A stretch of 64,000 nucleotides of DNA from CANLBN01 sp034111645. GTDB lineage: Bacteria > Pseudomonadota > Gammaproteobacteria > Pseudomonadales > Cellvibrionaceae. Under the pieces are notes generated by a model, which worked only from the letters and a program-made list of their open reading frames with translations, was not told the origin of the DNA and did not search any database. Numbering within the stretch: the first letter of the stretch is position 1; each line of letters opens with the position of its first letter. Shown in pieces: positions 27,502 through 36,047 of this stretch. The stretch is taken from contig JAWUWW010000048.1 of the NCBI GenBank assembly GCA_034111645.1, positions 1-64,000 on the forward strand, given 5' to 3'. The translations under genes and the position numbers were made by a program.

Positions 27502-28170
27502 AAGTGTTTCTCTTGACGGTTAAAGATTGAAATATAAGACATGGTTTGATCAGATAAAGTTCAATCGAGAGTCCCTAATCAAACGATAGTTACGATATTG
27601 TAGTTTTATAATACGATCAAATCGGCTTGCGCTGCCATTATTAAAGTGGGGATGATGCTTGTAAACCTGACATAGAGAGTGATTTTATCAATGCCAATCT
27701 ATGGAGCTAGTGGCTAACTTGGATAGCAGAGGTTTCCATAATTGCTTAGATTGTTAGTAGGGCGCAATGGCTAGGTTTAGTATTGACCAGATGTAAGCCA
27801 CTTGACTATTTTATCGAATGAATGGCCAAGGATGTAACTAGCTTTGATCCACCAGTATCTGCAAATACATACTTACTTTGTTAGTCTGTGGTTTTTTACT
27901 TAACTTAAAGTCAGATTGCTTACACCAGTAATGATCTTAAGGTTCATTATTTAATACTTAAATATGTTGGAATTAAGAAAAGCTAATAAGTAAAATTTTG
28001 AATGTTTTATTTATGGGCTATTGTTTATCTCAGATCGTAATAGAAATGGTCAATATGGAATTAATTTTTTTATTGTCGTAAGATGTATTTTTCAACAGTA
28101 ATTCTAATATAGACAGTATTAATAAGTAGTAAGATAAGCATCATTAAATTTATCATTAAAAGGAAACCTC
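27502..28170. other. Long intergenic region before the GST gene
   Basis: This 669-bp region has no intact ORF. A 30-codon minus-strand stretch at 27606-27698 resembles the end of a LysR substrate-binding domain (see separate entry). The rest is AT-rich, with stops in every frame I read. Confidence 0.5.
27606..27698 (-). pseudogene. Possible remnant of a LysR-family regulator
   Basis: The stretch reads GIDKITLYVRFTSIIPTLIM and then AAQADLIVL before a stop. It resembles the LysR-type segment where a strand such as RVALRVPHF is followed by a helix ending in SDLI..LP. No HTH-encoding part is found between it and the GST gene. Divergent LysR genes beside GST genes are common, which makes decay plausible, but 30 codons is weak evidence. 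Confidence 0.25.
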
Positions 28171-28872
28171 ATGACTATTAAGTTATATGACCTCGCAGGC
28201 AGTGATCCAGAAATTTTATTTAGCCCTTATTGCTGGCGCGTACGCATGTCGCTATTACATAAAGGCTTAGATTATACGTCTATCCCTTGGCGTTTTTTGG
28301 AAAAAGAGACAATCGCTGAAGCCAATCATAAAGCTGTACCCGTTATTAATGACAACGGTACTTGGGTGGGTGATAGTTGGAAAATAGTTAAATATTTAGA
28401 TGAAAAATATCCTAATAAGCCCACGTTGCTAAATGGAGCCGAAGGTGAAGCTCATGCATTATTAGTGCAAGAGTTATGTACAAGTTTAATTTTTCCTGCC
28501 GCTATTCCCATTGCTATTTATCCTGTTAGTCAATTACTAGATGAAGAAAATCGTGCCTATTTTGTAAAAACAAGAGAAGCTGCTTTAGGTGCTAAATTGA
28601 GTGATCTCAATGCAGATCCTGAAACGGGTAAAGCTAATCTTGAAAAGGCATTAGTACCATTCAATAAGATGCTTAAACACACCAAATTTATGGGTGGCGA
28701 TAAGCCTACCTACGCAGATTATTGCTTATTTGGCGTTCTTAAGTGGGCAGATATCGTTAGCCCATATAGACCGATTAACGATAAAAGTGCAGTAGGCGAG
28801 TGGTTTGTTCGACTAGAAAATATGTTTGATGCGCATGCGGCAAACGCACCAACGGTGCGTAATAGAAAATAA
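28171..28872 (+). CDS. Glutathione S-transferase, LigE/beta-etherase-like
   Basis: The N-terminal thioredoxin-fold domain has SPYCWRVRMSLLHKGLDY, close to the SPFxWRxxxALxHKGL pattern of LigE-type beta-etherases and related GSTs, followed by the cis-Pro region KAVPVINDNG. The all-helical C-terminal domain completes 233 aa. The substrate is unknown. Monocistronic: a strong bidirectional hairpin follows and a long spacer precedes it. Confidence 0.85.
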   Translation: MTIKLYDLAGSDPEILFSPYCWRVRMSLLHKGLDYTSIPWRFLEKETIAEANHKAVPVINDNGTWVGDSWKIVKYLDEKYPNKPTLLNGAEGEAHALLVQELCTSLIFPAAIPIAIYPVSQLLDEENRAYFVKTREAALGAKLSDLNADPETGKANLEKALVPFNKMLKHTKFMGGDKPTYADYCLFGVLKWADIVSPYRPINDKSAVGEWFVRLENMFDAHAANAPTVRNRK

Positions 28873-28901
28873 AACAAATTACGAGTTACTTCAGATTCCG
28901 G

Positions 28902-28942
28902 CCTTACTATTTATTTTTACAGTATATAAATAAATAGTAGGG
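28902..28942. terminator. Bidirectional hairpin between GST and decarboxylase genes
   Basis: CCTTACTATTTATTT (28902-28916) pairs with AAATAAATAGTAGGG (28928-28942) as a 15-bp stem with one G-U pair and an 11-base loop. It lies between convergent genes. Confidence 0.7.
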
Positions 28943-28986
28943 CAATCAGTAGATATAAAAAGTGCTTAGATAATTATAGTTAGTTG

Positions 28987-30402
28987 CTAAATAAACTCTT
29001 TTTCTAGTCTTTTGCCAATGGATACACATTGCGTTAATAAATTAGTGATGTGTGCTGTGTTCATAAATTCATTGGCGATAATTAAGCGTATACCAACTTT
29101 ACCCTTATAGCGTGCATAGTCACTATAAGCGCCACCCTCTGCCATCATTGTTTTAGTGATTGCCATATTTAATTTACCGATGGCTGCTTCATTGTCGAGA
29201 TTAATTTCTTTTATAGAAGCAGGAACATATGTAAACAATACATTTAAATAAACCGCTGGCGCTAACATTTGTAGTGAAGGCTCGTCATTGATGCTGTTAA
29301 CACAAAATTCTTTAATGCTTTGTAAATTATCAATTTTTTTAGCAAATCCTAGTCTGCCGATTGATTTCCAGCTAAGCCATACTTTGAGCGCATCAGCACG
29401 GCGCCCGCATTGAATAGAACGCTCGCCTAAGTTGTAGCTAGCGTTATCATCTTGATGAAACAAGTACTCGCCACCACCTCCGGCAATGCAAGCCTTAAGA
29501 CAACCGGCTTGTTTGACTAAAATAACAGCGGCAGTGATTGGCACATTCATTAGTTTATGAGCGTCCCAAGCAAAAGAATCGGCTAAATGAGAGTCTTTTA
29601 TAAGCTCTTTGTATTTTTCAGAAAATAATACAGGTGCACCCCATGCGCCATCTATATGTAACCAGAGATTATATTTTTTTGCGATTTTACTAGCATCAGC
29701 AACGCAATCATAAGCGCCGATAACAGTTGTACCTGCGGTTAAGCCAATAAAGAAGGGTAGATCACCATTGGCAAGTGTTTGTTCAATGGCTTGTTCTAAG
29801 GCATGGGGTATTATTTGACCGTTTTCATCGGATGCGATACTGATTAAGTTGTCAGTACCGATACCTAAAAGATTAGCTGCCCGTTGATTGGAATAATGTG
29901 CTTGGTCAGATACATAAGCGACTAATTTACGGCCTTGCATGCCTTGTGTTTTTGACGCTGGGTAAGCTCTATGACGAGCCAGCATCATGCCGATAAGATT
30001 TGCTTGGCTGCCACCTGCAACCATCACTCCATCGCCATTTTCAAAGCCAATTAATTGATTCCATTGTTTAATAAGCTCAAGCTCCATTAATGTGGCGACA
30101 GGGCCTACTTGATAGGTATGCATGGTTGCATTTGCAAGGCTGGTAATCCAATCACCTAACAGCGCTGGGTGGTTAACGCCAGAATAAAGTAATTTGTTAA
30201 AGCCGGGTTGAGAGACATCAGGACTATATTGAATATAATCTTTAATAGCTTGCTCTAATTCATTAGTGCTACAACCTTTTTCACCCAGTGACAAATCAAG
30301 TATTTTTTCTAGCTCGCGAGCAAAGGAAGTTGCGGACACAGGTCTGTTTTGTGTTGACCATTGTTTAACGGCTCTAGAAAGTATGTCGATATAATCTTGC
30401 AT
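28987..30402 (-). CDS. PLP-dependent group II amino acid decarboxylase
   Basis: The 471-aa protein belongs to the aromatic-amino-acid/glutamate/aspartate decarboxylase superfamily. VAGGSQANLIGMMLARHRA is the cofactor phosphate region, HIDGAWGAP holds the Asp that contacts the pyridine nitrogen, and the Schiff-base Lys is K283 in FAWDAHKLMNVP. The substrate cannot be read from sequence; candidates include aspartate, diaminobutyrate or, given the sulfonate genes nearby, cysteate or cysteine sulfinate. No partner gene shares its strand. Confidence 0.85.
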   Translation of the reverse strand: MQDYIDILSRAVKQWSTQNRPVSATSFARELEKILDLSLGEKGCSTNELEQAIKDYIQYSPDVSQPGFNKLLYSGVNHPALLGDWITSLANATMHTYQVGPVATLMELELIKQWNQLIGFENGDGVMVAGGSQANLIGMMLARHRAYPASKTQGMQGRKLVAYVSDQAHYSNQRAANLLGIGTDNLISIASDENGQIIPHALEQAIEQTLANGDLPFFIGLTAGTTVIGAYDCVADASKIAKKYNLWLHIDGAWGAPVLFSEKYKELIKDSHLADSFAWDAHKLMNVPITAAVILVKQAGCLKACIAGGGGEYLFHQDDNASYNLGERSIQCGRRADALKVWLSWKSIGRLGFAKKIDNLQSIKEFCVNSINDEPSLQMLAPAVYLNVLFTYVPASIKEINLDNEAAIGKLNMAITKTMMAEGGAYSDYARYKGKVGIRLIIANEFMNTAHITNLLTQCVSIGKRLEKEFI

Positions 30403-30816
30403 AGATAAAAGCTCTTAAAGATAAGAATTTATAGGAGATAATGATTTATCAAAATAGTAAATATATTATAAAGGAAGATAAGATGCTTGGCTCTTATATT
30501 TAATGATAATTTGATACTTTTTAGATAAGTTTAATATGCTTAATTGCGTTTCATATTTTAGCTATAAAATGAAAAATTATTGTAATTTAAAAAAGATTAT
30601 TTTTTATAATGAAATTAAAAGTATCAAAATATTTATGCCAAATGGATTAATATTTATTTAGGGCACATATCTTTGAGATGTAAAAAACGATTTCTTTACA
30701 AATAGTTAATGATCTTTAAACCTTTAAAGTGAACAGTAAGAGGATCATCTCTTTGGTAATTTCAATATTCATGAGATAATGATTTCATGTCAAAATAATG
30801 AAATGAATGGTGCTGT
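30403..30816. other. Divergent intergenic region between decarboxylase and DegT aminotransferase
   Basis: This 414-bp, very AT-rich spacer contains a 12-bp inverted repeat, TTTGATACTTTT at 30510-30521 and AAAAGTATCAAA at 30617-30628, with 95 bases between the arms. Each arm could be a half-site of a looping regulator. No ORF or clear promoter is seen. Confidence 0.5.
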
Positions 30817-32073
30817 ATGAAATTATTTACGAAGCCTTTTACCCAGCAAGAAAAAATTCCAGAGGCAGGTATTGCGGCTGCAGTTGAGGTGATGCGTTCA
30901 GGTCGATTACATCGTTATAACACGTTACCCAATGAATTAAGTGAGACCGATAAATTAGAACTAGAATTCGCAAAAATCATGGACGTACCTTATTGTCTTA
31001 CATGCTCATCAGGCGGATATGCATTGCATATTGCTATGCGAGCAGTGGGTATAAAAGCCGGTGATAAGGTGTTGTGTAATGCATTTACTTTAGCGCCTGT
31101 CCCCGGTGCTATTCACAATAGTGGCGCTATACCCATACTTGTCGAAGTGGCTGATGACTACAAAGTAGATATTGACGATCTTGAGCTAAAGGCAAAAGCT
31201 AGTGGCGCAGGTTTTTTTATGTTGTCGCATATGCGTGGTCATATTGCCGATATGGATCGCATTGTTGAGCTTTGCAAGCAATATAATATTGTCTTAATTG
31301 AAGATTGCGCGCATACCATGGGTGCTAGTTGGAGAGGCAAAAAAAGCGGTAGTTTTGGCGACGTTGCATGTTTTAGTGCGCAAACCTATAAACACATTAA
31401 CTCTGGCGAGGGTGGCTTTTTAATTACCGCACGCGACGATATAATGGCGCGCGCTATTATGTATTCTGGCTCTTATATGTTGTTTGATCGACATCAAGCC
31501 GCGCCACCTAAATCTGCATTCGATTCAATACGTTATGAAACACCTAACTACAGTGGCCGCATGGATAATTTAAGGGCCGCAATACTTAGGCCTCAGTTGG
31601 CAGATCTGGAGTCTCAATGTAAGCGTTGGAATCAGAGTTATAAAACGCTAGAAAAAATATTAAAAGATTGCCCACAAATTTATATACCGATTCGGCTTGT
31701 AGAGGAAGAATTCGTTGCAAGTTCTATTCAGTTTTCAGTCCCCGCATTAAACGCTGATCAGATACTGAACTTAGTAAAAGATTGCCAGTCACGCGGAGTC
31801 ATTATTAAGTGGTTTGGTGCGAAAGAGCCAGAAGGCTATACCAGTCGCTATGATAGTTGGCGCTACATCGAACAAATGCCATACATGCCCAAAACTGAGC
31901 GAGTATTATCGACGTTGCTGGATATGCGTATACCGCTAACGTTTAATCAACAAGACTGCGAGTTAATTGCAGAAATTATTCTGGAAATTTTAGATGCGAT
32001 TATCGATAAAAATTTAGGTACAAATATCGATAAGCAAGATGAGCATGTAGTTGGTGTCAATACAGTAAGTTAA
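30817..32073 (+). CDS. DegT/DnrJ/EryC1/StrS-family aminotransferase
   Basis: These PLP enzymes usually aminate nucleotide-linked keto-sugars. Key motifs are TCSSGGYALHIAMRA (cofactor phosphate), EDCAHTMGASWRGKKSG with Asp163, and the Schiff-base Lys192 in SAQTYKHINSGEGG. At 418 aa it is somewhat long, with an unusual C-terminal tail. No nucleotide-sugar genes adjoin it, so the substrate is open; some members act on non-sugar substrates. It is divergent from the PLP decarboxylase. Confidence 0.88.
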   Translation: MKLFTKPFTQQEKIPEAGIAAAVEVMRSGRLHRYNTLPNELSETDKLELEFAKIMDVPYCLTCSSGGYALHIAMRAVGIKAGDKVLCNAFTLAPVPGAIHNSGAIPILVEVADDYKVDIDDLELKAKASGAGFFMLSHMRGHIADMDRIVELCKQYNIVLIEDCAHTMGASWRGKKSGSFGDVACFSAQTYKHINSGEGGFLITARDDIMARAIMYSGSYMLFDRHQAAPPKSAFDSIRYETPNYSGRMDNLRAAILRPQLADLESQCKRWNQSYKTLEKILKDCPQIYIPIRLVEEEFVASSIQFSVPALNADQILNLVKDCQSRGVIIKWFGAKEPEGYTSRYDSWRYIEQMPYMPKTERVLSTLLDMRIPLTFNQQDCELIAEIILEILDAIIDKNLGTNIDKQDEHVVGVNTVS

Positions 32074-32142
32074 CTTTATTAAAATGACAACTAATTTATT
32101 TTTGGTCTTTCGTAAAGTAAGGCTGCGATGACTTTGAGGTGA

Positions 32143-32850
32143 TTAATCGAGTGCGAATTTCTTTTTACTCGCAATAAAGCTTAAGATTAAAGGCACTACA
32201 GCCAGCAATAACAGTGATAAAATTAATTGCATACTAAAAATATCATCTATCGAACTTATTGTTGATAGGTTGCGGCCAGCATTTACATAAACAAATAAAA
32301 TGCTTACTAAGCCAAGTTGAGTAGAGGCATAAAATTTCCATGCGTTTAATTTACTTAATCCTAAAATAATAGCCGGAATACAAAATGGCATGCCTGGGAT
32401 TAGCCTCATGCTAAGTGAAAGCATAAAGCTGTTGGAATTCGAAGCTCGATTCAAGCGGCTAAAGTTATCGACAAATTTTCTCTGTAACCAATCCCTGCAT
32501 AAATAACGCGTCATTAAAAATAGGCATGTGCCACCTAATGCACTCACAAAAGAAACTATCAGTAAACCTACAATATTACCAAATAAAAAACCTGCAAGAA
32601 TTGTTGGCGCACTAACAAAGGGAAAGGGTAGGGCGCAAATTAAAAAATAACACGCCATAAAAATAAGTGCGCCCTGTAGACGATTATGTTCTATGTAATA
32701 AAGAGTGTCAGCGGATATTTGTTTAATTACATTTAACGAAAAATAGTCTTGGTATATAAATATTAAAATTAAGCTCGTCACTATAAATGCCGAGAATATA
32801 AATATCTTAGAGTTTTTCGATTGAATAATTTTTGTAAATGCTAACTTCAA
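32143..32850 (-). CDS. TVP38/TMEM64 (DedA-like) membrane protein
   Basis: The 235-aa protein has about six hydrophobic segments, and its core contains FLICALPFPFVSAPTILAGFLFG and RLIPGMPFCIPAIILGLSK, the two re-entrant motifs of the VTT/DedA domain. Members support membrane homeostasis, lipid scrambling or transport. Ends are ordinary. It is convergent with the DegT gene and co-directional with the glutaredoxin-like gene, 71 bases downstream of it. Confidence 0.87.
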   Translation of the reverse strand: MKLAFTKIIQSKNSKIFIFSAFIVTSLILIFIYQDYFSLNVIKQISADTLYYIEHNRLQGALIFMACYFLICALPFPFVSAPTILAGFLFGNIVGLLIVSFVSALGGTCLFLMTRYLCRDWLQRKFVDNFSRLNRASNSNSFMLSLSMRLIPGMPFCIPAIILGLSKLNAWKFYASTQLGLVSILFVYVNAGRNLSTISSIDDIFSMQLILSLLLLAVVPLILSFIASKKKFALD

Positions 32851-32921
32851 TTTTATACACTTCGATTATTTTTATTTAATTATATTTATGGCCGTTAGTG
32901 ATTCAAAATAATTTGTTCAGA

Positions 32922-33536
32922 TTATCGCTGAGGTGATAGCGAGCATTGACCGCGATCTGGATTTGGTTCTACATTTATTTCTAGGTGTTTGCTGAGCTGG
33001 TCTGCTCCACCTATGTATTGCTTATCTAGCCATATTTGAGGAACTGTTACAGGTGTCTTAGCCCCAATAATGGGCTTTACACGTGCAAGCATTTCATAAA
33101 GTGCTCTAGGCTCTTTAACAACATCATAATATTTAAAAGCAACATTAGTATCGGTTAAATATTCTTTGGCGCGTTTGCAATGGGGGCAGCTTTCTTTTCC
33201 GAAGACGATATTTTCAGTGACAGACGATTTCTTAGCGTAAGCCTCTATAACAGCTTCGGTTAATAAACCTCGATTAAGTGCTCGACCTTGGCTGATAATT
33301 TTTTCGTCGACGATAACGATAGGGGCATGATATCCACCCTTCACTAATGGTTTCCACCATTCATTTAGCCAATCTTTCATAATAAACTTGACCGGGATTC
33401 CCTCGAGATCAGTTTCAATCGTGTCAGCAATAACATCTTTAGTCAGAGAGCATTCTCCACAGGGAATTTTAACGCTAAATGGTCCCCAGCTACCGGCCCA
33501 ACGATAAACGGTAATAATCACTTCTTGCGTAGACAA
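32922..33536 (-). CDS. Two-CxxC glutaredoxin-like protein, TTG start
   Basis: The C-terminal half is a glutaredoxin domain with ESCPHCKRAKEYL and the GAKTPVTVPQIWLD cis-Pro loop. The N-terminal half looks like a second thioredoxin-type fold with its own CxxC in PCGECSLTK. The open frame reaches 33626, but TTG at 33536 has AGGAG seven bases upstream and begins just before the first domain, giving 204 aa, whereas the preceding 30 residues look non-coding. A role in thiol-disulfide exchange is likely; the partner is unknown. Confidence 0.8.
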   Translation of the reverse strand: MSTQEVIITVYRWAGSWGPFSVKIPCGECSLTKDVIADTIETDLEGIPVKFIMKDWLNEWWKPLVKGGYHAPIVIVDEKIISQGRALNRGLLTEAVIEAYAKKSSVTENIVFGKESCPHCKRAKEYLTDTNVAFKYYDVVKEPRALYEMLARVKPIIGAKTPVTVPQIWLDKQYIGGADQLSKHLEINVEPNPDRGQCSLSPQR

Positions 33537-34017
33537 ATTTTTATCTCCTAAGCATGTCGACCGAATATATAAAATAAGTGTTACTGTTATTGAATACCTA
33601 TTATTTAAATCAATTTTTAGAGTCATAGATAGACAATAAGTTCATTCGTATCCAAAGCTACAGATGTATTTTTTAGTCGAATAAATTTCTATTTGATAAT
33701 TTTTTTAAATGGAGAGTTTCTAAATTAGAAAACAATAGCTTTTGATGTTAGGATTAATCTTACTATATGTCTTTTTCTTATTTAAATTTGAATCAATAAA
33801 CAGGTGAGAAAGCTGATGGTTATAATTAAAGCCGTTTAGTTTTTAGCTGTTTTTGTAGACGTTTAGATCTATAAAAATATTTACAAACTAACGTTAATTG
33901 ATATCTTACAAATGAATAAAAGTATTTATTATGCTTTAACTCAAGTTTAAAGCTAAAGTTATTTTTATAGATTAACAGCCGCTTTTTTTAGCGACTGATG
34001 AGCGTAAGACACAATAT
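33537..34017. other. Intergenic region downstream of the hps-like operon
   Basis: This AT-rich region of about 480 bp lies between two minus-strand genes. It contains the possible terminator at 33978-33995 and the AGGAG ribosome-binding site of the glutaredoxin-like gene. I see no other gene. Confidence 0.5.
33978..33995 (-). terminator. Possible terminator of the hps-like operon
   Basis: On the minus strand GTCGCT-AAAAAA-AGCGGC forms a six-base-pair stem with one G-U pair, about 23 bases after the alcohol dehydrogenase stop. The following sequence is AT-rich but not a clean T-tract. Confidence 0.4.
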
Positions 34018-35022
34018 TTATTGATGATCAGGAATCAAAATAATTTTTGCAGCGGCTGTTTTGCCCTGTGATAAATCTAAAAATGCATTGCTACCTTCGC
34101 TGAGTGGGCGTTGTTCTATCCAATTTAAATTACCCAGCTTGCCGCTGTATAGTGCGTCAACAGTGTCTCGAAAATCTTTCATTGTGTAGGTATAACAACC
34201 GCTAAAAATTACTTCTTGCAGAGTAAATTTGCGAATATCTAAACCATCGTTATTATCCATTAAGCCGATATGTACAATAGCACCACCTGGTTTGACCGCT
34301 TTCGAGGCTGTAGCTCGAGTCGCACGACCACCAACAGCATCAAGAACAATATCATAGCTGTTGTCACTTGGCCCTGCGTCATTAATTGGATCATAGAGTT
34401 CACAAACCTCTGTTTTTTTAACGGTTTCACGTCGTAAAACGTTAGTCTCGCCTAATAAAATATCAGTGCAGCCAAAGCTGGCTAAAATTAATGCTGTCGA
34501 TATGCCTATCGCACCGCCGCCCAACACTAATATTTTTGCCTCATTTAATGGACAAGCCGAAGATTGCTGAGCACGCATAACGGCATGCCAAGCTGTTGCA
34601 ACGGGTTCGGTTAACGCAGCATTTAAATAACTCATATCATCGGGAATAGTGACTAAGTTACGCTCTGGCATTCTTAATAATTCTGAAAAAGCACCTTGCC
34701 GAGGCTGCATGCTAATTATTTGGCGTTGCTGACACAAATTTTCTCTTTCGCTTAAACAATAACGACATGTGCCACAGGTCACTAATGGATTAACGACAAC
34801 TCGGCTGCCTTGGTTGCTACCACTAATAACTTCACCACTAACTTCATGGCCTAAAATTAAGGGTGCAATACGACGTTCATCGTGGCCAAAATATGCGTGC
34901 ATGTCCGAGCCACAAATGCCACTTGCTTGAACACGAATAAGTACCTCGCCTGACTCTGGAATAGGGTCGGGTTCAGAGCGATACTCTAATTGGCTGGTTC
35001 CGGTATAGACTAATGCTTTCAT
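34018..35022 (-). CDS. Zinc-dependent alcohol dehydrogenase (MDR), candidate DHPS 2-dehydrogenase
   Basis: This 334-aa MDR protein has the catalytic-zinc region ASGICGSDMHAYFG and GHEVSGEV, the structural-zinc cysteines CGTCRYCLSERENLC and the Rossmann motif VLGGGAIGIS. It is the last gene of the TRAP-hpsN operon. In Cupriavidus pinatubonensis the hps cluster also pairs HpsN with two further dehydrogenases (HpsO, HpsP) thought to interconvert DHPS enantiomers through the 2-keto form. Assignment to that step here rests on context only. Confidence 0.75.
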   Translation of the reverse strand: MKALVYTGTSQLEYRSEPDPIPESGEVLIRVQASGICGSDMHAYFGHDERRIAPLILGHEVSGEVISGSNQGSRVVVNPLVTCGTCRYCLSERENLCQQRQIISMQPRQGAFSELLRMPERNLVTIPDDMSYLNAALTEPVATAWHAVMRAQQSSACPLNEAKILVLGGGAIGISTALILASFGCTDILLGETNVLRRETVKKTEVCELYDPINDAGPSDNSYDIVLDAVGGRATRATASKAVKPGGAIVHIGLMDNNDGLDIRKFTLQEVIFSGCYTYTMKDFRDTVDALYSGKLGNLNWIEQRPLSEGSNAFLDLSQGKTAAAKIILIPDHQ

Positions 35023-35120
35023 ATTTATTGACCTTTAATCGCTTTATTTAAAAAGACTTTTTTATAATAATCTGAATTTTGAATATAGATTTTATTAATA
35101 CAATTTTATTAAGAAGATGA

Positions 35121-35903
35121 CTATTTTGCAGTAAAGCCGCCATCAACTGCAATCACTTGCCCGGTCACATAACTCGAAGCACGCGATGCCAAAAATATAG
35201 TGGTGCCATCGAGATCTTCTAATTCACCATTGCGGCCAATAGCCGTCATGCCCGCATTATGTGCGAGCATTTTAGGATTATGATAAACTGATTTAGTTAA
35301 TTCGGTAGGAAAAAACCCCGGTGCGATAGCATTAGTCATAATGCCGTCGGCTGACCAGCTCTCGGCCATTGCTCTAGTTAATTGTGCAATGCCGCCCTTT
35401 GAAGCGCCATAGGGCATACTGTTAGGAAACGCTCGGTAAGATTGCAGTGAAGCAATATTAATAATTCGACCATACCCTTTTTGCTTCATCCCTGCTATGC
35501 AGTGACGGGCAAGAAAAAACGGCGTCGATAAATTAATATTAATTGTTTGATCCCAAGTCTCATCAGTAATGTCATCAGCTGCTTGACGCAAATTTATACC
35601 GGCTGCATTGATTAAGATATTGGGCGCGCCAAAAACATCAGTTGCAGTGTTGACAATATCGCCAAGACAAAAGCGATCAGATAAATCGGCAGCAATGGTT
35701 GCTACCGAGTCTTTAAAATTTGTTGTTAATGTAAATTCTTGTTTAGCTTGCGCTAAATTTTTTTCACTGCGCGCAACAAGAATAACCTTCGCGCCAGCAT
35801 TCAATAATGCCCATGCCATTCTCTTGCCGATTCCCGAAGAGCCACCTGTGCAAAGAGCAACATGGCCCGTTAGGTCAAAAAGAGAGAGCATAGGATTGGT
35901 CAT
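35121..35903 (-). CDS. Short-chain dehydrogenase/reductase, candidate DHPS 2-dehydrogenase
   Basis: A classical SDR of 260 aa: glycine-rich motif CTGGSSGIGKRMA, NAAGINL, catalytic Ser in INIASLQSY and YGASK as the catalytic Tyr/Lys. The frame extends seven codons upstream of the ATG at 35903, which gives the more natural N-terminus. It lies between hpsN and the zinc alcohol dehydrogenase on one strand, as expected for the second enantiomer-converting enzyme of a DHPS pathway. Gluconate 5-dehydrogenase-like SDRs are an alternative. Confidence 0.78.
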   Translation of the reverse strand: MTNPMLSLFDLTGHVALCTGGSSGIGKRMAWALLNAGAKVILVARSEKNLAQAKQEFTLTTNFKDSVATIAADLSDRFCLGDIVNTATDVFGAPNILINAAGINLRQAADDITDETWDQTININLSTPFFLARHCIAGMKQKGYGRIINIASLQSYRAFPNSMPYGASKGGIAQLTRAMAESWSADGIMTNAIAPGFFPTELTKSVYHNPKMLAHNAGMTAIGRNGELEDLDGTTIFLASRASSYVTGQVIAVDGGFTAK

Positions 35904-36047
35904 TATTTTGTCCAGTAAAAGCAACTTGAGACATTTAATGTCTCAAGTTATTAATTAATTTTTATAGTAACTTAGGCTAGGGAGCTTTAGTAATATTCAA
36001 CAGTAATATCCAACAACGGAAGCTACCTAACCTTAGTGCATTGTAAT

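Noticed and set aside
28987..30402. Calling the decarboxylase a cysteate decarboxylase (taurine synthesis)
   Set aside because: Only proximity to sulfonate genes suggests it; group II decarboxylase substrates cannot be told from these motifs.
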